DNA from: Guadua angustifolia
Lineage: Eukaryota; Streptophyta; Magnoliopsida; Poales; Poaceae
Direction of reading: 5' to 3'
DNA length: 64,000 bases
Assembly (NCBI GenBank): GCA_036346375.1
Contig: CM070512.1
Coordinates: 36,316,466-36,380,465, forward strand
Positions 21,456 to 30,703 of the stretch are shown here, one piece after another. Every line of letters starts with the position of its first letter. The stretch's first letter is position 1. Made by a program: the position numbers and the translations under genes. Below the pieces are notes generated by a model, which was not told where the DNA came from, ran no database searches, and saw nothing but the letters and a program-made list of their open reading frames with translations.

Positions 21456-24440
21456 ATGCCAGTCACAAGATCTCTTAGTGAGATATTGGAGACAGAGGCA
21501 ACTCCTGGAACTCAGCCTTCTCGAGTGGCTTTAACCACTCCGGCCCAGCCTAATCCAATGCATCCAGCCACCAGAGTCTCCCCTTCAAGGCGAACTACTC
21601 GTCAAGAGTCTTCGCTGCCTCCTCAAGCTTCAACTCATTCTCAAGAGCATGTCCCAGAAGAGCAGTTGCCAGGGCCACCCACAATGGCTCAAGTGTTGGC
21701 AATGATTGAGCAAGGCCATCAGACCAACACGATGCTGCTTCAACAGCTGGTTCAGAATACTGCTAATCTTGGAGCTGTTGAATCTGGAGCTAGAAGTGTC
21801 GAAGCCTCTCGCCAATCTAAGTTGGGAGAGTTTTTAAAAACTCGACCCCCAACTTTCTCATCCGCCGTCGACCCCCTTGAAGCTGACGACTGGCTACGGT
21901 CAGTCGAGAGCAAGCTGGCCATTGCGCAATGCAGTGACCAGGAAAAAGTTCTTTATGCATCCTACCAACTTCAAGGTGCCGCAGCAAATTGGTGGGAGAA
22001 TTTTCAATCCATCCAGCCCGAAGGTCAACAGATTTCTTGGGAATCCTTCAAAGCTGCATTCAGAAGGACTCATATCTCTGCAAGCTTGGTCAACCTTAAG
22101 AAGAGGGAATTCCTGGATTTGCGTCAAGGAAGCATGACTGTGATGGAATACCTTCATCGATTTAAATATCTCGCTCGGTATGCAACTTCTGAAGTCACTC
22201 CTGAATCAAGAAGGATCGAGCGTTTCAGAGATAATTTAAATGATGAAGTCAAGCATATTCTTGCCGTCCATGATTTCCATGATTTCCAATCATTGGTGGA
22301 CAAGGCCATAATAGCTGAGCATAGCAGCAAAAGTATTATGGAAAGCCGGAAGAGGAAGTGGATAGCTCGGAAATCTGCCAGCCCAAGTGTTCAGAGGCCA
22401 CGCATTGGGCAGTCAACCAATGTGCGACCATCTGTTCCTGTCCAGCGGCAAAGGCGGCAGGCTCCAACTTCTCAACCCCGGCAGCCGTCTGTCCATTCAT
22501 CTGGTTCTGTTGAAGGAAGACCTACCGGAGGACAGAATCAAGCGGCGACCAATGTTACATGCTTCCATTGTAAAGAGCGAGGGCATTATGCTAATGCCTG
22601 CCCAAAAAGAATTCAAGCTTCAGGCCGTCAGCCCACTCAAGGAGCATCGCAGCGACCACCTGGTCGACCTCAAGGAGCTGGAAATAATCAAGCTTCAAGG
22701 CCAGTAGTAGCTCCAAATCGTGGTGCAAGTAGCGGTCGATTGCACCATGTGACCGTCGAAGAAGCTCAGGATGCTCCTGACGTCGTCCTTGGTATATTTC
22801 CTGTTCATTCAGTACCTACCTTAGTATTGTTTGACTCTGGAGCATCGCATTCCTTCATTTCTAAGAAGTTTGCTGAACAAAATAATATCAAAGTTGATCT
22901 CTTGCCCACAAAAATGATAATCTATTCCCTCGATCAGCTTATGAATACAATTAAATTGTGTCCTAAGGTTAGCATTGAAATAAATGGAGTCATGTTTCAT
23001 GCTGACCTTATCCTTATAGAAACCTCGGGATTAGACATAATTCTTGGCATGGACTGGCTATCTAAATACAAAGGATGTATAGACTGTGCCAACAAATCTA
23101 TTTCCTTAGTAAATTCTGAAGGGAATACAGTTCATTTCTCCTCTACTCAAAACTCCTCAGATCCACACTCTTTCTTATGTTCCACCACAGTAAAAGACCT
23201 TAGCCAAATTCCTGTAGTATCTGAGTACCCAGATGTTTTTCCCGAAGAACTTCCAGGCCTTCCTCTAGACAGGGACATGGAGTTTGTCATAAACCTTGTT
23301 CCTGGAACCGCTCCTATTTCCAAAAGACCTTATCGTATGCCTCCCAACGATTTAGTCGAGCTAAAGAAGCAAATCAATGAGCAACTTAGAAAAGGATTTA
23401 TTCGACCCAGTTCTTCTCCATGGGGTAGTCCAGTTCTATTCGCTCCTAAAAAGGACGGTGGTATACGCATGTTCGTAGACTATCGTGCTCTCAATGACGT
23501 CACCATCAAAAACAAATATCCTTTACCCCGTATCGATGACCTGTTTGATCAATTGACCGGTGCCCAAATCTTTTCAAAGATTGATTTGAGACATGGGTAT
23601 TATCAGTTGAAAATTAGGCCAGAGGATATCTCGAAAACTGCTCTCACCACACGTTATGGATTATATGAGTATACCGTAATGTCTTTCGGACTTACTAATG
23701 CTCCTGCTAGCTTTATGAGTCTTATGAATAAAGTATTCATGGAGTATTTAGATAAGTTCGTGGTAGTTTTCATCGACGATATCCTCATCTACTCCAAAAC
23801 CAAAGAAGATCATGCGCAACACTTGCGTATGGTGCTCGAGAAGCTTCGCGAGCATAAACTTTACGCCAAGTTCGAAAAATGCGAATTTTGGCTAAAGGAA
23901 GTTACTTTTCTTAGGCATATCCTATCCCAAGGAGGAATTTCAGTTGATCCTAGCAAAATCAAAGCTATCTTAGATTGGGAATCCCCCCAATCTGTCCCTA
24001 AAGTCCGAAGTTTTCTTGGTTTAGCGGGATACTATCGCCGCTTCATCGAAAACTTCTCCAAAATCGCTCGACCCTTAACACAACTTCTAAAGAAAGAAAA
24101 GAAGTTCGAATGGACACCTGAATGTGAAGAAAGTTTTCAGGAACTAAAGAAAAGATTAACAACAGCCCCAGTGCTGGTGTTACCAGATGTCCATAAGAGC
24201 TTCGATGTCTATTGTGATGCATCCCGAAATGGACTGGGATGTGTTCTCATGCAAGAAGGCAAAGTCGTAGCTTACGCCTCCCGTCAGTTACGACCTCATG
24301 AGCTTAACTATCCTACACATGATCTGGAATTAGCGGCAGTAGTGCATGCTCTCAAGATTTGGCGTCATTACCTTATCGTGTCGATGCAACATCTTCTGAG
24401 ATCACAAAAGCTTGAAATATTTCTTTACTCACTGACTTAA
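21456..24440 (+). CDS. gag-pol of the right chromovirus copy: capsid, zinc knuckle, protease, RT, truncated RNase H
   Basis: 994 codons in one frame from ATG 21456. Order: N-terminal linker; Retrotrans_gag-like capsid (about residues 135-290, DPLEADDWL, AANWWENF); CCHC zinc knuckle CFHCKERGHYANAC (about 368); aspartic protease LFDSGASHSF (about 458); RT (about 610-800) with intact FIDD; RNase H start YCDAS (about 918). Gag and pol are fused without a shift, as usual for chromoviruses. Compared with the left copy, a cluster of small changes at about 24378-24440 ends the frame within RNase H. Some RT residues differ from the left copy (FLRHIL for FLGHIL). Confidence 0.92.
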   Translation: MPVTRSLSEILETEATPGTQPSRVALTTPAQPNPMHPATRVSPSRRTTRQESSLPPQASTHSQEHVPEEQLPGPPTMAQVLAMIEQGHQTNTMLLQQLVQNTANLGAVESGARSVEASRQSKLGEFLKTRPPTFSSAVDPLEADDWLRSVESKLAIAQCSDQEKVLYASYQLQGAAANWWENFQSIQPEGQQISWESFKAAFRRTHISASLVNLKKREFLDLRQGSMTVMEYLHRFKYLARYATSEVTPESRRIERFRDNLNDEVKHILAVHDFHDFQSLVDKAIIAEHSSKSIMESRKRKWIARKSASPSVQRPRIGQSTNVRPSVPVQRQRRQAPTSQPRQPSVHSSGSVEGRPTGGQNQAATNVTCFHCKERGHYANACPKRIQASGRQPTQGASQRPPGRPQGAGNNQASRPVVAPNRGASSGRLHHVTVEEAQDAPDVVLGIFPVHSVPTLVLFDSGASHSFISKKFAEQNNIKVDLLPTKMIIYSLDQLMNTIKLCPKVSIEINGVMFHADLILIETSGLDIILGMDWLSKYKGCIDCANKSISLVNSEGNTVHFSSTQNSSDPHSFLCSTTVKDLSQIPVVSEYPDVFPEELPGLPLDRDMEFVINLVPGTAPISKRPYRMPPNDLVELKKQINEQLRKGFIRPSSSPWGSPVLFAPKKDGGIRMFVDYRALNDVTIKNKYPLPRIDDLFDQLTGAQIFSKIDLRHGYYQLKIRPEDISKTALTTRYGLYEYTVMSFGLTNAPASFMSLMNKVFMEYLDKFVVVFIDDILIYSKTKEDHAQHLRMVLEKLREHKLYAKFEKCEFWLKEVTFLRHILSQGGISVDPSKIKAILDWESPQSVPKVRSFLGLAGYYRRFIENFSKIARPLTQLLKKEKKFEWTPECEESFQELKKRLTTAPVLVLPDVHKSFDVYCDASRNGLGCVLMQEGKVVAYASRQLRPHELNYPTHDLELAAVVHALKIWRHYLIVSMQHLLRSQKLEIFLYSLT

Positions 24441-26084
24441 ACCTAAGACAGCGAAGATGGCTAGAGTTGATAAAGGACTACGACCTTAACATTCAATACC
24501 ATTCTGGTAAAGCTAATGTCGAGTTTACGCTCTTAGTCGAAAACTTCATTGTCTATCTGCTTTCGCCTCACACAAATCAATCGATCTTATAAAAGAATTC
24601 CAAAAGCTTAATTTGGGAATCATTGAAAAAGGGTATTTGGCTGCATTGGAAGTGCAACCAACTCTTAAAACCCAAATTAAAGCTGCTCAACTCAAGGACG
24701 AAGCCATCATCAAAATCTGTGAAGAGTTGAAGCAAGGAACAAAATCTGAATTCCATGAGAACTCAGATGAAATACTGATGTACAAAAATCAAATTTATGT
24801 TCCCAATGATCCTGAGCTTAAAGATCTAATCCTCAAAGAAGCTCATGACTCTCCTCTTTCAATCCACCCCGGAAGTACAAAAATGTATCAAGATCTCCGA
24901 CGGGAATATTGGTGGCCCGGCATGAAAAAGGACATAGCTGCATATGTCACGATTTGTGATGTATGCCAGCGTGTCAAAGCCGAGCATCAAAGACCCGCTG
25001 GACTCCTTCAACCTTTGAAAGTTCCCGAGTGGAAATGGGATGATATCAGTATGGATTTCATAACTGGTTTACCCAAAACCAGAAAAGGGCATGATACTAT
25101 TTGGGTTATCGTCGATCGATTAACAAAAGTAGCACACTTCATTCCAGTCAAAGTCACTAATCGAGGAGATGAACTTGCCGAGCTTTACCTCAATAACATT
25201 GTGCGTTTGCATGGTGTTCCAAAAACCATCGTCTCAGATCGAGGATCCCAGTTTACATCTCGTTTCTGGGAAAGTTTGCACGGTCTTCTAGGGACTAAGC
25301 TAAACTTCAGTACAGCTTATCATCCCCAGACAGACGGTCAAACCGAAAGAACCAATCAAATTCTAGAAGACATGTTGAGAGCCTGTGTGCTATCTTATGG
25401 CTCTAATTGGGAGAAAAGCCTGGCTTTCGCCGAATTCTCCTATAACAACAGTTTTCAATCAAGCCTTCAGATGGCTCCCTTTGAAGCACTTTATGGAAGA
25501 AAATGCGAACCCTCTTTTACGGTCCGGTTGGAGAAAGGAAATTCTTTGGTCCAGACCTTATTCAAGAGGCTCAAGAACAGGTAGATTTGATTCGAAGCCG
25601 ATTGAAAGAAGCCCAATCTCGCCAAAAGAGTTATGCCAACAATCGTCGACGTGAACTCAGCTTTGAAGTCGGTGATCATGTCTATCTAAAAGTGTCACCT
25701 CTTCGTGGAGTTCGTCGCTTCCAAATTCGTGGGAAGTTAACTCCTCGATATATTGGACCATATCGTATTCTCCAGAAGATGGGTGAGATGGCATACAAAT
25801 TGGAATTGCCACCTCAACTATCCGAAGTTCACAACGTCTTCCACGTCTCTCAACTCAAGAAGTGTCTTCGTGTACCCGCCGAGCTCACCAACTTGGAGAA
25901 CATCGACCTTCAGCCAGATCTATCATATCGAGAATACCCAATTCGCATCCTGGAAGAAGTAGAGCGTCAGACAAGAAACAAGTCCCACAAGATGCTAAAG
26001 GTCCAATGGAGCAACCACACCGAAGACGAAGCCACGTGGGAAAGGGAAGATCATCTCCGGAAAGAATTTCCAGACTTCTTTTAG
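24441..26084 (+). pseudogene. Integrase and chromodomain part of the right copy, two frame breaks
   Basis: 24441-24612 is the end of RNase H and tether, out of frame. 24613-25584 encodes integrase: zinc-binding HPGSTKMYQ ... CDVCQRV, core with DFITGLP, SDRGSQFTSRFW and the downstream Glu region. At about 25505 several single-base losses relative to the left copy (GCGAACCC for GCCGAACCCC; TTTTACGG for TTTTCTGG) shift the frame. 25503-26084 then carries the integrase C-terminus and a chromodomain ending EFPDFF. The lesions do not overlap the single lesion in the left copy. Confidence 0.9.
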
Positions 26085-26112
26085 ATCCTCAAATCTCGAG
26101 GACGAGATTTTT

Positions 26113-26125
26113 GTAAGGGGGGTAG
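26113..26125 (+). other. Polypurine tract of the right element
   Basis: GTAAGGGGGGTAG just before the TGTAACAGCC start of the right LTR; same tract as at 2978-2990. Confidence 0.85.
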
Positions 26126-26889
26126 ATTTGTAACAGCCTCAAAATAATGAAATAAAATAAAAATGAATATAAAAATCTTTTGTGAATTATTTCTGATTTT
26201 CCTGAATTTTCTTGAATTATTGGAATTTCTTTTGCCATTTCTTTAATAAAAGAAATTGAATTAAGCAACTCTAATACATGGAAAATGAAAATGGTAAAAT
26301 ACAAAAGTAATAAAAATTTACAAAAATGTGAGATAAATTTCAGACATATCAAGGGTCTTGATTATGCCACTTGCCATGATCTGGAAACATCAAACAAGGT
26401 GAAAAGACTAAAATGCCCTCAACTAGATATTTTGAAATAAAGTAAAGTTAGCTTGTTGCAGAAGATTTCTAACTCAACCTGAGTTGGAAATTTAACCATA
26501 CCGACATCCTGACCTAACCCATCTCTGGTAGAAATCTCAAGATTTTATCCTAAAATTTATTATTTATAAAAATTCAAAAACAGACAGACTAAAATACTAA
26601 AAATCCTAATGTCAGAATTTTCAAAAATAAAATATAAGAGATAAAATCATGAAAATTTTACAGTGAGTAAATAATGGTAAACAAAAGTTAAAAACGAATT
26701 TTCATAAAATAATAAATTTAATTTTATTCTCAATTAAATAGAAAACAGAAACAACAGAAAATCTAATACCACATTGTCAGAATTATATAAAATTCTCTAT
26801 CGACCAAAAATTATTAAAATATTTACTGGAGTCTGGTAATAATCTCTAAAATCTGTGGTAAAATTTTCATAAAATTACTTCAGCCTTTA

Positions 26890-28140
26890 CCCTCTGAATT
26901 CACCGGATAATCACCGTGCTGTCCGGAACCTAGCCGAAATCTCTTCTCCCCAGTCACCGCCATGTGGGCCCGTGTGGACAGATGTCCCCGTGCCGACCTC
27001 TCCCTGCTGAGCTGTCCCCACACGTCAGCTGCAGCCCAGGTTCTTCTCCCTCTCCCGCTCACTCTCTCCCTCTCGCGCGAAGGTCACCGAAGCCGCGCCG
27101 AATTTGTCGCGTCTGAGCCGCAACTTGCCGAACAAGTTGGCACCTGCGTCTCCCCTGGTCACGCCTCTCTAGCCTCGACTGCCGTGCTCTCTCCTGTGCC
27201 AGCGAACGGCCGAGAGAATTCCCGCGCCAAGCCGTAGCTGCCCGAACCGTTCCCTTGCGCCATTCCCCTTCTCCTCCCAATAAGAACCGGTCTAGCCTGC
27301 CTCTGGCTACCATCACAGCCATACCAACACACCAAAGCCACAGAACAGCTCCGGCGCACCCTCTTTCTTCTTCAACTCCGGCGACGACCGAAAAAGGGGA
27401 AAACGGCCAATCTCATGCGCCACTGAACCACACTCCGAACCAATACAGCCGAACCATCCTAGCAACCTCCCGAAGCCATTACCCACCTCAATTGGTGCTC
27501 ATCTTCTCCGGCGAACCTTCCCGGCGAACTCTTTCTTCCGCCACAGCCATCGCACGGTGAGAGCTCTACCCGAGTGTTCATCCTTCACAAATACTGATGA
27601 AATTGAATCCTCAAGCCTTGTAGATACTCGCCGAGTTGATCTTCCACCTCGGGAAAGTCTGCCGGTGCGTCGCCGCCGCTCAGCCATGGCCGCTGCCGCA
27701 CCCGCACGGTGGCGCGCGGTTACCGTCCACCATAAGCCGAATCAGTAGCACCCTTACACGCACATGGACGTGCTGAAGCTCGCCGTGGAACCCATTCCAC
27801 CTCCCCGGTGATGGTACGCCGGCGGCAAGCTTCGGACGACCAAGCTCTGCTTTCGAGTCTCTGCCGAGTGGGGACCGGATGTCAGTCTCAGTAGCTGGTA
27901 GCGAGCTGCGCTCACTGCCAGGCGGGTCCTCCGTGTCAGTCTCACGCACCGCACAGCACCCCTGCCGAGCGGGCCCGCGCTATCAGCCACTCGCTCTGCA
28001 CAGTTGCCCGGTCCCGCTGGTCAGCCTCTGCGCGTGCGTGCGTCTCGCTGCCGTCTGGGCCCGGCTTGTTAGCGCCTCAGCCCAGCGCTCAGCTCAAAAG
28101 GGAAAGCGTATTTCAGAGGCGAAGGCGTAAATTCCGTTTT
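26890..28140 (+). promoter_or_regulatory. GC-rich transcript leader of the right LTR
   Basis: Counterpart of 3790-4930. CAATAAGAAC at 27278-27287 stands where the middle LTR has CTATAAGAAC. A donor-like GCACG/GTGAGA lies at about 27555 and a possible second donor GGC/GTAAAT at about 28125. ORFs here differ between copies through indels, so no protein is called. Confidence 0.5.
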
Positions 28141-28795
28141 TGGAAATAATCTTATTTTCCAGCAATTTTCAAACCCGAAAATACTCAAACTTGAATATCT
28201 TTTGAACCAAAGGTCAAAAGTTTATGAAATAAATTTCTAAATTCATCTAAAATCATGTAAATTCAGAATATGTAAAAATATTTCAAAATTAACCCTGTTT
28301 GAATTTTAAATTTAAATTTCAAGAAGAGAATTTAAAATATGCTATGTATAAAATTTGTGTAAATTAGCATAAAATTAAATGAAATAATTTCGTTAGAATC
28401 CTTATTCTGTGAGGAACCTGAATATGCAAAAATATTTAGGGTGTTCCATGGAAAATATTTAAAATACTTCATATGGCAAGTAAATAGTTAATAATAGTCC
28501 AAATAAATTCAGAAAATTCATAATCTGAAAATATAAAACAACAAAAAAATGTATTAATCTCTGGAATTGGTTAATTAAAAATAAATAACACAAGAAAATA
28601 ATATTTGCTAATACTCAAATCCATTAAAGACAAGAAATACATGTATATACCATGTTAATAACTAATTAATCATAAAGCACAAACACATATATCTCAATTT
28701 AAGTCATATTTGGTTTATAAATTGGTTTTATTTGTATCTTTTTCTGATTCTCTTGCTTTATTTGGATTTCTTTGCTATTGCTATTCGACGTGTAG

Positions 28796-30163
28796 ATCCT
28801 GACGAGTCTGATCTAGCAGTCGACGACCAGGAATACGATACTGAACTTCAACAAGGCAAACACCCTCCTTTGATCATGTTGATCCCAAATTTTATAAATG
28901 TTTTCATGAAATGTTTTATTGCATAAGTATGTTTAGAAAACACTGCTACTTTGTGGGTAATGGTAGTTATACCTGTAGACACATGAAATTCCCTGCTAGG
29001 TATGAAACTGTGAACCTTTGATAACCCTAGATTATGGTAGACAATATCTGATGTCATTCTCACCGTAGATTCATGCTTAGCCATGCTTAAAAGAAAAGAT
29101 AAAACCTCGATATGATTCAAAGGTTGAATATGACAACTGTTGGGAATGAATTTCTGATGGTAATTTACTTTAAAAATGAAAACTATAGTAGATGTGGGCA
29201 ATTACTGGCAATAGCCTGGTGTGCAGAAGGACTTGCACGTAGTGTAGGGGGAGATTATTGCCCGTGTCGGATTAAGGACCGAACTCAGTGTTTGTTAAAC
29301 CCAAGAAATGCCGTGCAACCACAAGTGCTGTTTATGCGGCAGCCTTAACCTACTAAGTTACTTAAAACTAGCCTTGCACCTTGGTAGGTCGGAGTTGTCT
29401 GTTGTTCCTTAATGGATTGCTCGAAGGGCGCCCACACTGAGGTGATCATGGAACAAACGTTTACCGATACACCGGTGCACGCCGTACTATGGAAGGTTCC
29501 ATCATTTCATTGCTCTGAGTCTCTGTCCATAGTATGGGTTTTCGTCCCGGGCTGGTGCAATGTTAGGGTTAGGTAATGCAACCGTTATGTTGTGTTTCCC
29601 TAGTCGACACACCTAAGGCAGTGCGTTATTGACCTGACAAAAAGGGGAAAACATTTCTTGTGGGTAAAGCTGTACACCTCTGCAGAGTTTAAAACTTTTC
29701 GAAAAGCCGTTCCCGCGGTTATGGGAGTCTTGGTGAGCCAACATGAGTTAGCACTTTTATTTTTATAAACTGTGGATTCTACCGGGTGTTGGTAGAAGTT
29801 ACTTTGGATTCTACCAGGTGTTGGTAGAGATGAATTTCTGGGTATGGCAATGATACCCAGACTCGTGTGAATTTAATTACTGTACTTACATTTATTATTT
29901 TCAGTACTCACTTTGCTTTTACTTAAATTCAGTTTTGCAATCTACTATTCAGTATTTACATTGCAAATTCAGCTTTCTGCAAAATAACCTTAAGCCTGTC
30001 CTTTGGAATGGCTTGCATGTACATGGTAGGATTTGTTCAAAGTCTTGCGAGTACGTAAGTACTCAACTTGCCTCTGTTGAAATTTTTAGGTGAAGAATCA
30101 GACCACCCCAATGAATCGTATATTGACGCAGGATACGGGGATGTGAACGATGAATTTTACTAG
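28796..30163 (+). CDS. Putative spliced acidic peptide encoded within the LTR (exons X 28796-28855, Y 30090-30163)
   Basis: Exon X (60 nt) follows a T-rich acceptor (CGTGTAG) and reads VDPDESDLAVDDQEYDTELQ. It ends AACAAG/GC, a GC-type donor (GCAAAC here, GCAAGC in the middle LTR and LTR2). Exon Y (74 nt) follows AATTTTTAG and reads EESDHPNESYIDAGYG, then a short acidic tail and TAG. The phases join exactly (X ends on base 1 of a codon, Y begins on base 2). LTR2 has the same two exons with the same phases, and LTR-C has the terminal exon, which argues for real coding. Upstream exons and the start codon are not identified. Function unknown; no known family recognised. Confidence 0.45.
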
Positions 30164-30430
30164 AGCTTTTCCTTGTCGGTTGTTCGTGGAAATTTTGGGT
30201 TAGAAAGGCATACTACAAGAACTTTATTTCCACTGTTATGTTTTATTTTGGTATTGTAAGAACAGTATGAATGATGCTTCCGCTATGTAATAAAGTTTGT
30301 GTATGACTGTGATATCAATTTGTAATGTGCGTACTAGCCACTGATCATGGGACTAGTACGGAAAACACATGGTACCCATTGTTGATATTTATTATCAAAA
30401 ATGGGGGCCTTACAAAGACTGACAGAGGTA

Positions 30431-30688
30431 CTCCCTCCAGTCACAGATAGTTATTATTAAGGACATTGACGTGGTCTCCAAAACTCAACTGTGACTACTA
30501 ATTTTTATTAAAATACATTAAAAAAATCTAATAAAATTATAATATTATGAAAGTTCATTTTGAGATGAATCTATACATATGATTTTTACGCATTCAATCT
30601 AAATATTTAAAAAGATATCAATAGCAAAAGTTTCAAAAGTTTGACTGCACTTAATCCAAACCGACAAGTATCTGTGAACCGGAGGGAG
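30431..30688. mobile_element. Stowaway-like MITE (258 bp)
   Basis: Ends CTCCCTCCAGTCACAGATA and (complement of) TATCTGTGAACCGGAGGGAG, flanked by TA on both sides. This is the terminal repeat and target duplication of grass Stowaway (Tc1/mariner) MITEs. AT-rich interior without ORF, as usual. Confidence 0.9.
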
Positions 30689-30703
30689 TACTATTGTTGA
30701 GAC

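Larger units (their letters stand above)
26129..30414 (+). mobile_element. Right LTR of the chromovirus (4.29 kb, uninterrupted)
   Basis: Begins TGTAACAGCC, ends GGGGGCCTTACA. Very similar to the middle LTR over its whole length and gives the empty site for CACTA-1. Contains the GC-rich leader, the AT-rich intron-like part (28140-28795, no coding signal) and two acidic exons described separately. LTRs of 4 kb are at the long end for plant Ty3/gypsy elements. Confidence 0.93.

Noticed and set aside
24378..25510. Programmed ribosomal frameshifting in pol
   Set aside because: The breaks lie at different sites in the two copies, without slippery heptamers, and coincide with CWG-type differences.
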